DNA of 64,000 nucleotides from a virus: IMG/VR virus record IMGVR_UViG_3300030061_003724, positions 17,319-81,318 of that record. One strand, written 5' to 3'. This document shows positions 1 through 10,275 of this stretch, in pieces (the stretch's first letter is position 1; each line of letters starts with the position of its first letter). Under the pieces are notes generated by a model. It saw nothing but the letters and a program-made list of their open reading frames with translations, was not told the origin of the DNA and did no database searches. The translations under genes and the position numbers were made by a program.

Positions 1-183
1 TGTAGGATCATAAAATACAGGAATAGGCATAATAGCGTCATTATCTGTACCTGCTACAAACTTAGATATTTTTCTTAGGATAACTCCTGATTGGAAAATA
101 CTATTACCTTCAGAATTTTTAATCCCTTCAGTAGTTTTTAAATCAACATTTAGTTGAGGTTGTTGTGGGTTTTGATTACTCAT
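1..183 (-). CDS. Hypothetical phage protein, 3' part cut by window edge
   Basis: An open frame begins with ATG at 183 and runs off the window at base 1, giving 61 residues that begin MSNQNPQQPQLNVDLKTTEG. Its ATG shares one base with the TAA stop of the clamp-loader gene upstream (TAATG), so the two are probably translationally coupled. The N-terminus is rich in Gln, Asn and Pro and looks disordered. I do not recognise the family and assign no function. The visible part shows no signal peptide or membrane segment. Confidence 0.7.
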   Translation of the reverse strand, partial: MSNQNPQQPQLNVDLKTTEGIKNSEGNSIFQSGVILRKISKFVAGTDNDAIMPIPVFYDPT

Positions 184-1094
184 TACTTATTATTTATTAA
201 ATTATTAATTAAACTCATTATATTTATCTCTTTATCAATTCTAAAATTAGCTTTATATTGATGCTCATTAATTAGAATAGCCACTGTACCTGCTTTACCA
301 GGAAGATACTCGTCAGCTTTATCATATAAAAACCTAAATACTTCTTCAAAATCATCTACATTTGAATCAGCAATGATTTGTCTAATAGTATTAAATTTAG
401 GTTTATCTTTTTTCAACTCAGTTAGAATAGCAGACAAATAACTGGTACTGACAAGTAGAGAATCATCGAGTATTAACTTGTTCTCAATATTACTTGCCTG
501 TATAGTATTAAGCATTTTCCTTAGATCAGGATAATATTTATTGACTATTTTACCAATGGCAGTTGGTTCATAACTTATGCTCTCACTATCACAAATACCA
601 GCTAAATGTACAGCTACTTGTTTTCTTGTTGGTGGTACTACTTTAAATGTTGTACACCTTGATTGTAAAGGGTCTATTACACGCTCAATATAATTACACG
701 TTAAAATAAATCTAGTTGTTCTGGAAAACGTTTCGATTATATTTCGAAGTGATGCTTGTGCTTGAATTGTAAGAAAATCTGCTTCATCTAAAATTACTAC
801 TTTAATAGGTTTAAATGATGCAACACTAGCAAACCCTGATACCTTATCCCTAATAGTTTCTATACCACGTTCATCAGAGGCATTAATATAAAGAGCATCA
901 CAATCTAAATTTTTAGTTATTAATTTAGCTAATGTTGTTTTACCTGTACCTGCAGGTCCATAAAACAAATAATTTTGGATATCATTTTGCTCTAGTTGTT
1001 TTGCAATAGAGTCTTTTAAACTCTTATTACCAACATAATCCTCTAATTTTATTGGTCTATATTTTTCGTTAAGTAAACTATTAGTATTCTCCAT
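183..1094 (-). CDS. 44: Sliding clamp loader large subunit (T4 gp44-like AAA+ ATPase)
   Basis: This 303-residue protein is an RFC/gp44-type clamp loader ATPase. It carries the N-terminal NEKYRP motif of clamp loaders, a Walker A at residues 46-54 (GPAGTGKTT), a Walker B at 101-106 (ILDEAD) and an SRC arginine-finger motif near residue 144 (LQSRC). T4 gp44 is about 319 aa, so the length fits. In the replisome it would load the gp45-like clamp encoded at 5254-5976 in an ATP-dependent way. It overlaps the 3' end of the 88-aa gene upstream by 14 nt. A gene for the small loader subunit (gp62) is not recognisable in the window. Confidence 0.95.
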   Translation of the reverse strand: MENTNSLLNEKYRPIKLEDYVGNKSLKDSIAKQLEQNDIQNYLFYGPAGTGKTTLAKLITKNLDCDALYINASDERGIETIRDKVSGFASVASFKPIKVVILDEADFLTIQAQASLRNIIETFSRTTRFILTCNYIERVIDPLQSRCTTFKVVPPTRKQVAVHLAGICDSESISYEPTAIGKIVNKYYPDLRKMLNTIQASNIENKLILDDSLLVSTSYLSAILTELKKDKPKFNTIRQIIADSNVDDFEEVFRFLYDKADEYLPGKAGTVAILINEHQYKANFRIDKEINIMSLINNLINNK

Positions 1095-1347
1095 ATATTG
1101 AATAACGTTGTGGTTTTGGGTCTTCTATTACTTCTTCTTTAGTTGAAATAGCATATAATTCACTTTTTAGGGGTGCTAATCTATATTCACCTTTAAATCC
1201 AGTTTTAACCATATAAGCTTCTAACGTATCAGTTAAAGTTTTATGTACTCGACCTTCTGGCTCATCAGCTACTAACCTCCATTTATCACCAGGAGGAACT
1301 CTCCTGGCGATTAAAATGTTGTCTTCTTTTATTAATGTTTTGCTCAT
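1081..1347 (-). CDS. Hypothetical protein, 88 aa
   Basis: A small soluble protein, MSKTLIKEDN at the N-terminus, with no signal peptide or membrane helix and no family I can name. It sits between groEL and the clamp loader gene and overlaps the latter by 14 nt. A promoter-like TTG-N20-TATATT lies directly upstream, and the TATATT ends exactly 6 nt before the ATG, so its mRNA may start at or next to the initiation codon. It occupies the neighbourhood of small replisome genes in T4 relatives, but it is far too short for gp62 and shows no similarity I can see. Confidence 0.75.
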   Translation of the reverse strand: MSKTLIKEDNILIARRVPPGDKWRLVADEPEGRVHKTLTDTLEAYMVKTGFKGEYRLAPLKSELYAISTKEEVIEDPKPQRYSIYGEY

Positions 1348-1353
1348 ATCTAT

Positions 1354-3378
<2,025 letters not shown>

Positions 3379-3392
<14 letters not shown>

Positions 3393-3690
3393 TAATGTAA
3401 TTTTTAATATTTGTTTCAATTGTTTTATAATGCTCTAAAAAATCACTTAGTGATTTATAAGATTCTTTTGTGTGTAACTGATCTTTAGTTACCCTTTCTA
3501 ATGCAGATCCGAAACTAGCATGGAAAGTAAGTGCTTTAGTATAAGTTTTACTTTTGCCTGTAGATCTGAAATGATTTGCGTCAGATTCAACTTTAATGTT
3601 GACCGTATAACAGTTCTCATCATTAGTAATGAAATAAGGTTCCAAATTTGGATCCTCAATCATTGTAATAGACTTTGGTTTTCTTGCCAT
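3379..3690 (-). CDS. Conserved phage protein of unknown function, 103 aa
   Basis: A small soluble protein beginning MARKPKSITMIEDPNLEPYF. The SITMIEDPNLEP opening and the later HFRSTGKSKTYTKA segment resemble small proteins I associate with T4-like phages, but I cannot name a function. It is the first gene after a promoter of the TTG/GTG-N20-TATATT class and overlaps the groES start by 14 nt, so it is probably co-transcribed with groES-groEL. No membrane helix or signal peptide. Confidence 0.8.
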
Positions 3691-3728
3691 ATAACTTTTA
3701 TTAGGTTTTTTAAATTAAATGTGACATC

Positions 3729-3757
3729 AATATACGTAAAAAACATTGCTAGGACAC
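3729..3757 (-). promoter_or_regulatory. Promoter, GTG-N20-TATATT class, for groES-groEL operon
   Basis: The minus strand shows GTG (3757-3755), 20 nt ending in TACG, then TATATT (3734-3729). This is the same CGTATATT core found at other early-type promoters, with GTG instead of TTG at the upstream box. The leader to the ATG at 3690 is about 38 nt. Confidence 0.5.
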
Positions 3758-3775
3758 GTTTTTTTGATAAAACTA

Positions 3776-4198
3776 TTATTTAATTTTAATTGATTTTGGT
3801 TTAGCTTCTTCAGCTAACGGTATAAAAATTTCTAATAGACCATTTGTTAAAGATGCATCAATTAAACCTAAATCAAATTTAGGAGCAATTTTATATCTTA
3901 AATCAAATGATTTTTTAGATAAACCATTATGAATCATTCCTTTATGAAATTCTTCTTTTTCTGGTTTGGTATAACTGATTTTTAAAATATCCCCTTCAAT
4001 ATCTAAGACTACGTCTTTTTTAGTAAGACCAGTACAAGCTACTTCAAAATGAAGTCCTGCATCGTCAAAGAAAATATTAAGTGGGTGTGGTTGTTTTGTA
4101 TCTGAAGCTGGTTGAAATGTGCTGTCAGATTTAAAGTGATTCCTAAAAAGGATGTCGAAAGGACTTATATGCCTTTCAAAGATTTCTAATGTACTCAT
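3776..4198 (-). CDS. hsp20: Small heat-shock protein (Hsp20/alpha-crystallin)
   Basis: A 140-aa Hsp20 family chaperone. The alpha-crystallin domain spans roughly residues 35-135, with the strand VACTGLTKKDVVLDIEGDIL, the SFDLRYKIAPKFDL segment and the signature A-x(3)-NG-[LV]-x-I near residues 113-122 (ASLTNGLLEI). The end PKSIKIK matches the usual C-terminal IxI-type anchor. T4-like phages of marine bacteria often carry an Hsp20 gene; here it sits upstream of GroES and GroEL, separated by one promoter. It would hold unfolding proteins as an ATP-independent partner of that pair. Confidence 0.93.
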   Translation of the reverse strand: MSTLEIFERHISPFDILFRNHFKSDSTFQPASDTKQPHPLNIFFDDAGLHFEVACTGLTKKDVVLDIEGDILKISYTKPEKEEFHKGMIHNGLSKKSFDLRYKIAPKFDLGLIDASLTNGLLEIFIPLAEEAKPKSIKIK

Positions 4199-4303
4199 AT
4201 CATTTTTATTTTGTGAGGCCGAAGCTCTCGGTTAATTTAAAAACACAACTTGTGCCCTAGCTACATGTTTTGTTTATTATACATATATGATAATAAGGAA
4301 AAG

Positions 4304-4621
4304 TTACTTCTCCAAACTATCTTGAAATTTTTCTTCATCTTCTTTACTCATAAAAGCTGCCCATTTTCCTTTAGGGCATGAAGCTGATAATGATCTTATT
4401 TTTAATGATAAAATACAACCACAATCAGAACAACAAGGTTGAGAACCTGGTACTGCGCAATAATGACCTACATGATCAATATATTGACAACTATCACATA
4501 TTCTCCATCTTTGAGCAGCTACTTCTTCAACATCTTGCTTAGTGAATACTTTATTTTTTATACCCTCTAAAATTTGAGGCATATTACCAAAAGCACCAAT
4601 AAGTTTGTTAAATCGGCTCAT
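4304..4621 (-). CDS. Cysteine-rich zinc-ribbon-like phage protein
   Basis: A 105-residue protein whose middle holds eight to nine cysteines in CxxC-type pairs: CDSC, GHYC, CCSDCGC and CPKGKW. This arrangement fits a small zinc-binding domain similar to the DUF6171-type proteins that end in CPxGKW. The N-terminal half is helical and basic. The gene's ATG overlaps the stop of the oxygenase-like gene upstream (TAATG). No enzyme motif is seen; a structural or nucleic-acid-binding zinc module is an inference. Confidence 0.75.
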   Translation of the reverse strand: MSRFNKLIGAFGNMPQILEGIKNKVFTKQDVEEVAAQRWRICDSCQYIDHVGHYCAVPGSQPCCSDCGCILSLKIRSLSASCPKGKWAAFMSKEDEEKFQDSLEK

Positions 4622-5244
4622 TACTCTGCGTCAAAAAAGAATATATGAAATAATCTCGATGAATTAATATCCCATCCAAAGTAATCAGTTGCTGAATGGA
4701 TTAATTTAGCATCCCATATTACTAATCTGTTAAATACATTTCCTACAGTATCAACTAATTCATATGGTGTTCTATCTACAAATGTTTTACCATTAAATGC
4801 TTCATGAATATTTTCTTCACCACCTCTTAATCCTGTTTCTTTATGTTTAAAGAAAGAAGTACCTGTTGCTACAGGAGCATCTGGAGTCATGTAAATACAA
4901 GCAGCCCAAGTTTGTTCATCACAATGATAAACTAAAGGTGTACCTGCTTTGTTTGATTGGAACCTACCATTCATTGTATGTCCTTCCCATTCAGTAATTT
5001 TCATACCTAAAATGGATTCAAATTTTTCTTTAGTACCATCAAAGAAGTATTGCTTTCTAGTTCTATAACCTAAATAACCTTCATCATCATGATACCATTG
5101 ATCTAATGCAAAATCTCTTACTGCATAGGGATCATCATAAAAATTTTCACACACAAATATTTTTTTATCTGGTGATGAAACTTTAAATTGATCTGAATTA
5201 ATGTGTCCGTATTCTGAATTTGGATCTGAGTCGTATATGTTCAT
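4621..5244 (-). CDS. 2OG-Fe(II) oxygenase-like protein (DUF6445 type)
   Basis: A 207-aa protein with the double-stranded beta-helix iron site of 2-oxoglutarate/Fe(II) oxygenases: H107-x-D109 (YHCDEQ), distal H183 (KLIHSA) and a likely 2OG-binding R197 (SSRLFH). The segments WAACIYMTPDAP and FNRLVIWDAKLIH resemble the DUF6445 group. Substrate unknown; phage members could hydroxylate proteins, small molecules or nucleic acid. It lies just after the sliding clamp gene (9 nt gap) and is coupled to the zinc-ribbon-like gene downstream. A second, different oxygenase of this superfamily is at 14375-15052. Confidence 0.8.
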   Translation of the reverse strand: MNIYDSDPNSEYGHINSDQFKVSSPDKKIFVCENFYDDPYAVRDFALDQWYHDDEGYLGYRTRKQYFFDGTKEKFESILGMKITEWEGHTMNGRFQSNKAGTPLVYHCDEQTWAACIYMTPDAPVATGTSFFKHKETGLRGGEENIHEAFNGKTFVDRTPYELVDTVGNVFNRLVIWDAKLIHSATDYFGWDINSSRLFHIFFFDAE

Positions 5245-5253
5245 AATTTTAAT

Positions 5254-5976
5254 TTATTCGTTTCTTGCTATATAATAATAACTATTGATTTCTTCTGATT
5301 GAAACGTTAGTTTCATCATTCCTTTAACTGATACTTGTAATGTTGCTCCTTCCATATCTTTATTAGCACTTAATACGTCTTTAAAGATATTTGAATTAAA
5401 CGGCAACTCAATATCATTTTTTAATATTGTACCTTGAGCTTGATAAGTAATTTTATTGGAAAATCCAGTGTTATCACCAAATATGAATTCACATATATTA
5501 TTACCATCAAAATCAGATGTTGTTGTAATTAACATGTTATCTACATCAGCTAATGCACTTTTTGCTTTAATTAAATGATCTACATCTTCAGCTGTTAATT
5601 CTAATTCTATTTCAAATTGTTCTGGATCTTCATACCATGTTGCTTTAGGTAAAATTAATGGATCAGCTAATGAATATGTTAAATCAAAATTAGAATCAGC
5701 TATATGCATTTTAGTAAATATAGACTTCATTTTTTCTAATTTTAATAGTAAATCACCGTTCATGATATTAACTAATTTATTTAATTTATTAGTATCAAAT
5801 ACACCTAATTCACCATCTTCTAATTGGAAATTATTTAATTCAACTTTACATACTCTGCCTTTTTCACCAGCATAGATAGTAAGAGCATTATCTTTAATTC
5901 TCCATTTAACCTGATTATTTAATCCATTTAAATAATACTTTGATATAACACTTTGCAAAACATTTTTACTTATCAT
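5254..5976 (-). CDS. 45: Sliding clamp, DNA polymerase processivity factor (T4 gp45-like)
   Basis: A 240-aa clamp monomer. The length is close to T4 gp45 (228 aa), and the order of segments (FDTNKLNKLVNIMNGDLLL, then LELTAEDVDHLIKA, and a GMMKLTFQSEE-type strand at the end) fits the two-domain gp45 fold; the protein would form a trimeric ring. In T4 it tethers the polymerase and also activates late transcription, which may matter for the ATATTTATAA promoters in this window. It overlaps the radical SAM gene upstream by 4 nt (ATGA). Clamp loader gp44 is 4 kb downstream. Confidence 0.9.
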   Translation of the reverse strand: MISKNVLQSVISKYYLNGLNNQVKWRIKDNALTIYAGEKGRVCKVELNNFQLEDGELGVFDTNKLNKLVNIMNGDLLLKLEKMKSIFTKMHIADSNFDLTYSLADPLILPKATWYEDPEQFEIELELTAEDVDHLIKAKSALADVDNMLITTTSDFDGNNICEFIFGDNTGFSNKITYQAQGTILKNDIELPFNSNIFKDVLSANKDMEGATLQVSVKGMMKLTFQSEEINSYYYIARNE

Positions 5977-6863
5977 AACTCAATATTTTTTTCTTTAATT
6001 AATTGACTTGGGCTAACACCATTTTCACATCTACTGCAAATATCATATGTAGTTAGAGGTGGTGGCATTAAATCATCATAATCTTCTTCTAATATATTTC
6101 CCAATATTTTTTCTAAACTATAATCCTGACAACATACGGAAAGATCTCCGTTAGGCAAACAAACTTGATGATAAACGTGTTCTATACAACCACAAGTACT
6201 AGGTCCTTTTTGTGGTGCATGATGAACTCTATCCATTACTTTTTCTAATGCTGGTTTCATAGTTGCTTCACCTACTAAATTTCCTGCTCTATTCCAAAAT
6301 GGAGGAACATGAACATCAGACCATAAATCACTACAAAATTCGTGAACTGGCCCCATAGACATAATATAAAAAGCTTGAATGTGTCCCTCAAGTTCTTTTA
6401 ATCTTTCATATACTTTTCTTAATCTTGGAGTAAGTGGATGTTCTGCTATTCGTTCTGCATCTGGTAAATGTAAAGTAAAACCACCATTAGGTCCTAAAGC
6501 CCAAGGCATATCTTTTAATCTTTCTACATCATCTAAAGTCATACCTACTCCAGTTGTAAATGCTGATAAAGGGTGCCCTTTATAATGAGCATATTCTACC
6601 ATTTTAGTACATTCTCTATTTAACCAAGGTTCAGTAAAACCAGACATTGTAATTCTTACTTCTTGAGGAATTTTATCACATATAGTAACAAAATTTTCTA
6701 ATGATAATGTTTTAGGTTTACCTTTATGGGCATGATATATTTTTTCTAATGTTCTTTGAGGACAATAAGCACAATTAATAACACACCCCTTAGGTGAAAT
6801 AGAGGTAGTAAACTCCATTGTTGGCCATTTTGATGTTCTCCAATAATCTTTTTTCATGCTCAT
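5973..6863 (-). CDS. Radical SAM protein with C-terminal SPASM-like cysteine cluster
   Basis: About 296 aa. The N-terminal part has the radical SAM iron-sulfur motif Cx3Cx2C at C27, C31 and C34 (CVINCAYC). The C-terminal third carries further cysteines (CGCIEH, VCLPNGDLSVCCQDYS, CSRCENG) in a pattern typical of SPASM-type auxiliary clusters. I start it at the ATG at 6863, one nt after the polymerase stop (TAATATG), rather than at an upstream TTG. SPASM enzymes mostly modify peptides, and some act on small molecules; the substrate here is unknown. It is locked between polymerase half B and the clamp by tight coupling, which is unusual. Confidence 0.88.
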   Translation of the reverse strand: MSMKKDYWRTSKWPTMEFTTSISPKGCVINCAYCPQRTLEKIYHAHKGKPKTLSLENFVTICDKIPQEVRITMSGFTEPWLNRECTKMVEYAHYKGHPLSAFTTGVGMTLDDVERLKDMPWALGPNGGFTLHLPDAERIAEHPLTPRLRKVYERLKELEGHIQAFYIMSMGPVHEFCSDLWSDVHVPPFWNRAGNLVGEATMKPALEKVMDRVHHAPQKGPSTCGCIEHVYHQVCLPNGDLSVCCQDYSLEKILGNILEEDYDDLMPPPLTTYDICSRCENGVSPSQLIKEKNIEL

Positions 6864-6864
6864 A

Positions 6865-7797
6865 TTATATCTCAAAAGATGCTAATGCATCAATATGTGG
6901 ATTTAAATCTAAACTCCACTCTAAATCATTAAAAAATCCTTCTAATTTATTTAATAAAATTGAATCAAATACTTTTTGTCTATCAGCATAAGTATTTAAA
7001 AATTCTAATATTTTATTAGGCATATCATAATCAAAAAATGCTAATGCTTCTATTTTATAAGGATTATCTTTTAAATAAATCCATTTAACTTTGTCTGCCA
7101 TTGTTATTTGATTATGTTTTTTATCTAATTGCCACAATTTTAATAAATCATTATAACGAATAGCTGCCCTAACAGGTGCAGGAGCACCTTTAAGTATTTC
7201 AGTAAACATTTCTCCAGCTCTAGATCTACCTTGATATTTATCTAATTTTTTAACTGATGTAGGATTACCTAACTTAGCTAATGGTATAGAACCATCTAAT
7301 ATTTGTTTTTTAAACACTTTAATTTGTTTTAAAACATTAACTTTAGTTTCACCCTTTAATACTTGTTCTAAAATACTGTTAAAGAAATCCCCTAATATAG
7401 GTGGAAAATTAGCTTTCATGAACTCTAAACCTTTAATATCTAAAGATTCTTTTTCAATACCTTCCTGTTTAGTAATCCACTGTGCATATCTTCTAGTAGC
7501 CCTAAAATAAGCAGCTCTGATTACACATTCAGTCTTCATTTCTAATCTATGCTCATTAACATTAAAAGCTTCACGAGCTAATCTATCATAATCTTCTGTT
7601 ATAATATCTTGGTATGCTAGAGCAACTTGTTCTAATTTATCATCTTTTTCTTTATCAGGAAATTCTTCAAAATTAGGATATAAATGCTTTAATATAGGTT
7701 CTGCATTAAAATAATTAGAATCTGTGTCAACATAAGCACAGTAATTCTCATCATCTTTATCACATATCCACCAAGGAGTATCTTCTATATGTTTCAT
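6865..7797 (-). CDS. 43B: Family B DNA polymerase, C-terminal half (gp43B: motif C and thumb)
   Basis: This 310-aa protein begins shortly before the polymerase motif C: AYVDTDSNYF, with metal-binding D24 and D26, continues with palm and thumb sequence, and ends in a gp45-tail-like hydrophobic stretch (DALASFEI). It lacks exonuclease and motifs A and B, which are in the separate gene at 8433-10130. Together the halves total 875 aa, near the roughly 900 aa of T4/RB69 gp43. The break falls between the fingers/palm helix ending NRHMNKV and motif C. The two halves must assemble to form an active polymerase. It follows the DUF6165-like gene by ATGA overlap. Confidence 0.93.
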   Translation of the reverse strand: MKHIEDTPWWICDKDDENYCAYVDTDSNYFNAEPILKHLYPNFEEFPDKEKDDKLEQVALAYQDIITEDYDRLAREAFNVNEHRLEMKTECVIRAAYFRATRRYAQWITKQEGIEKESLDIKGLEFMKANFPPILGDFFNSILEQVLKGETKVNVLKQIKVFKKQILDGSIPLAKLGNPTSVKKLDKYQGRSRAGEMFTEILKGAPAPVRAAIRYNDLLKLWQLDKKHNQITMADKVKWIYLKDNPYKIEALAFFDYDMPNKILEFLNTYADRQKVFDSILLNKLEGFFNDLEWSLDLNPHIDALASFEI

Positions 7798-8162
7798 TTA
7801 TACTCTTTTATATCTTTAAAATTAGATCCAGTAATAATATTAATATCATTTTTTAACTGGTTTCTAACTTCATTATACTCAAATATTAATCTAGATGAAG
7901 TAATAAAATCTTTATCTTTAATTTTTTTATTCCTTACTCTATTTTCTAGATCCCACAATATACGATTTACTTTTGATAACTCCAAAAACAATACCTTAAC
8001 TTCTTTACCATTTTTTGTAAATAAATCTACAACACCAGGATTTAAAGTTTGAAATTCTTTTTCAACATTAGCTAGATTTTCAGGATTTTCCATATTCAAT
8101 TTTTTAATCTCTAAAATTGAAATTCTATCTAATAATTCGCCATTTGAAATCTCTATTTTCAT
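7794..8162 (-). CDS. DUF6165-like protein inserted between polymerase halves
   Basis: A 122-aa, mostly helical protein starting MKIEISNGELLDRISILEIK. That opening, the later KVNRILWDLENRVRNKK and the charged helical end fit the DUF6165 family, whose function is unknown. It is the second of two genes lying between the N- and C-terminal halves of the DNA polymerase and overlaps the C-terminal half by 4 nt. I see no GIY-YIG, HNH or LAGLIDADG motif, so it is not an obvious homing endonuclease. DUF6165-type genes also occur away from polymerases, so a replisome role is only an inference from position. Confidence 0.75.
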   Translation of the reverse strand: MKIEISNGELLDRISILEIKKLNMENPENLANVEKEFQTLNPGVVDLFTKNGKEVKVLFLELSKVNRILWDLENRVRNKKIKDKDFITSSRLIFEYNEVRNQLKNDINIITGSNFKDIKEYK

Positions 8163-8163
8163 T

Positions 8164-8436
8164 TTAAAATGTTTTATCTCCTCCTGGTAATTTAGGTACT
8201 GTTACTGGTCTATTTCCTGTTGAATCAATATCATTTTTTGGTTCAACGATTATTCTATAAGGGGTATTATTAATTTTAAAACTTCCTCCTTGTTTAAGCA
8301 TTTTTCTAAAAAATCTCTCTTGTGATTCTGTCCACCCTTCACTAATTACAATCAATTCTTCTTTTGATAATTTTTCATTTGTTTTACCTATATAAACTTC
8401 TACGTTACCTCTTATTGATTGTTTTTTTAGTGTCAT
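8164..8436 (-). CDS. Hypothetical protein, 90 aa, inserted between polymerase halves
   Basis: A small basic protein (MTLKKQSIRGNVEVYIGKTN at the start) with a predicted beta-alpha pattern and a proline/glycine-rich end (VPKLPGGDKTF). Its ATG overlaps the stop of polymerase half A by 4 nt (ATGA), and it is followed 1 nt later by the DUF6165-like gene. Family not recognised. No nuclease motif is visible. Its tight coupling to gp43A suggests equal expression, possibly as a bridging or accessory factor for the split enzyme, but that is speculation. Confidence 0.75.
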   Translation of the reverse strand: MTLKKQSIRGNVEVYIGKTNEKLSKEELIVISEGWTESQERFFRKMLKQGGSFKINNTPYRIIVEPKNDIDSTGNRPVTVPKLPGGDKTF

Positions 8437-10130
8437 ATTTTTAATTTTAATTCGCCTCTAATTACTTTATTCATATGTCTATTAGCACATAAAGCACTTT
8501 CTTGTATAATTCTTTGTCCTGATAGTGTAATAGCTTCTGATAAGATTACATTACCATATCTGAAACTACCTAATGCTGTTGCTCCATATAAACTATTAAG
8601 CAAAATTTTCATTGTATATTGCATTAAATAGTTATATTCACCTTTTTCTGTGTCTCCAGCTTTATAAGCTGATTTCATACGTCCCTTATAAATAACACGT
8701 TCTTCAAACCATTTTTTAAGAATTGTAGATAATACTGATTCTCTATCTGTCTCAAAAAATACCCCATTAGCTGATATTGCTAAGTTGTTTTCTTCAATCA
8801 TTTGAATTAGTTTTTTTACAGGTACATATGCTTGTCTACGATGTTTATTTTCTACTAATAATTCTTCTTCAGGGTCACGTTCTTTTAAATCGTTAAGTGC
8901 CAATCTATTATTACGGTCATCTGCATCTATGATACGTCCCTTGAGTGTTTCTTTACCTATGTTTATACTCATTATAATTGATGGATACAGCGATGTTAAA
9001 TCTTCATCAAACATATACTTGTATAATCCTGCTTTAGGGCAAAATAAATAACCACCAGCATAATTCTTTTTATGAATTGGATTTTCATCTCTTCTAGGTG
9101 GAATAATTCCTTGAGATAATAGATAAGCTGAAATGGCACCATCTTGTGATACCGTATTAGCATAAACTTCACTATAATTATGTTTTCCTTTATGAGATAA
9201 GTTTTTAGTTAAAGCAATATACTGTAACTTTTCATCTAATAATTTTAATATTTCAACATCACGGAAGTTATACTGAATAAATTTCTGAATATCAGTTTCA
9301 AATAATTGATCTAGGTTTCCTTCATAATCAACTTTACCTACTTTAGCATATTTTTCTCCAATAGCATCTAATTTCCAGCTTGGTTCATCTTTCCAACTAT
9401 ACTTTTTATGTAAACGCATATAATCTAAAGATTCAACTCCAATAATTTCTACAAATTGATTACGCTTAAACCAATATTGATTACCTTTTCTACAATTTAC
9501 TTTACCAATTGGGGATAAATGTCTAGCAAAATCTTCACCTATTGTATTACACATTCTATAGTACAAATAAGGAATATCAAAGAAATCACTATTATAACCT
9601 ATTAAAATATCTGGGTCTATGTCTCTAATAAACTCAATAAATTTACCTAGTAATTCATTTTCAGTTCTACAAGGTATAATTTCTTTATTTTTAGCTTTAG
9701 TATGTTTTAATTGATTCTTTTTATCAAGAATTAAAATATGCCAAGTATCAGGTGTTTTATCCCACCAAGCAATTGAAGTAATAGGCATAGGAGCACTTTC
9801 AATATAATCTTCAGTTAATGCACCTCCTATTTCACACTCAATATCAAAAAATACTTCTCTATGACCAGTAGAAGGTGTATCATCAGTACCATATCTTTCA
9901 ATTAAATATTTTTGATATGGCTTCATATCATGGAAATGAATGTTTGAAGTATTTTTATCCCATTTATAAGTTTTAGTTAGTTTTTCACCATTAATGCCTT
10001 TAAGGTTACCATTTGAATCTTCAACATAAGCTGGGTTCCACCATTCTATTTCGTCATAGCCTGCTTCGTCCCAAAGATGTATTTTGAATTTATTTTTACC
10101 TAAATTTGTTGCGTAGCATTTTTTATACAT
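8433..10130 (-). CDS. 43A: Family B DNA polymerase, N-terminal half (gp43A: exonuclease, motifs A and B)
   Basis: A 565-aa protein holding the N-terminal and 3'-5' exonuclease domains plus most of the palm and fingers of a gp43-type polymerase. Visible motifs are Exo I (FFDIECE, D96 and E98), Exo II (GYNSDFFDIPYL), Exo III (YNFRDVEILKLL), motif A (DLTSLYPSIIMS) and motif B (KILLNSLYGA). It stops after NKVIRGELKLKI, just before where motif C should come; motif C is in the gene at 6865-7797. The halves are separated by 635 bp holding two small genes. All four genes are joined by 1-4 nt overlaps or gaps, which supports a stable split rather than a recent mutation. Confidence 0.95.
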   Translation of the reverse strand: MYKKCYATNLGKNKFKIHLWDEAGYDEIEWWNPAYVEDSNGNLKGINGEKLTKTYKWDKNTSNIHFHDMKPYQKYLIERYGTDDTPSTGHREVFFDIECEIGGALTEDYIESAPMPITSIAWWDKTPDTWHILILDKKNQLKHTKAKNKEIIPCRTENELLGKFIEFIRDIDPDILIGYNSDFFDIPYLYYRMCNTIGEDFARHLSPIGKVNCRKGNQYWFKRNQFVEIIGVESLDYMRLHKKYSWKDEPSWKLDAIGEKYAKVGKVDYEGNLDQLFETDIQKFIQYNFRDVEILKLLDEKLQYIALTKNLSHKGKHNYSEVYANTVSQDGAISAYLLSQGIIPPRRDENPIHKKNYAGGYLFCPKAGLYKYMFDEDLTSLYPSIIMSINIGKETLKGRIIDADDRNNRLALNDLKERDPEEELLVENKHRRQAYVPVKKLIQMIEENNLAISANGVFFETDRESVLSTILKKWFEERVIYKGRMKSAYKAGDTEKGEYNYLMQYTMKILLNSLYGATALGSFRYGNVILSEAITLSGQRIIQESALCANRHMNKVIRGELKLKI

Positions 10131-10275
10131 GCAATTTTGATAATATGGTTTTTATTTCTTCTACTTTATATTTACATTCTTGTCCCTCACACAAGTCTTG
10201 ACAACATCTATCTGTATTCAGGTAAATGAAATCTAATAATTCTTCTACTTTATCTAAATCTCCTTCTTCTAACAT
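10123..10275 (-). CDS. Small cysteine-rich protein, 50 aa
   Basis: A short frame of 50 codons starting MLEEGDLDKVEELLDFIYLN, followed by a cluster DRCCQDLCEGQEC and a basic helical end. Its ATG shares a base with the stop of the MazG-like gene (TAATG), and its stop lies 8 nt inside the polymerase half A gene, so it fits the tight packing of this operon. Four cysteines within 11 residues suggest metal binding or a disulfide. No family recognised. Confidence 0.6.
   Translation of the reverse strand: MLEEGDLDKVEELLDFIYLNTDRCCQDLCEGQECKYKVEEIKTILSKLHV

Noticed and set aside
7794-8436. Homing endonuclease between polymerase halves, as in Aeromonas phages
   Set aside because: Neither inserted protein has GIY-YIG, HNH or LAGLIDADG motifs; one looks like DUF6165.
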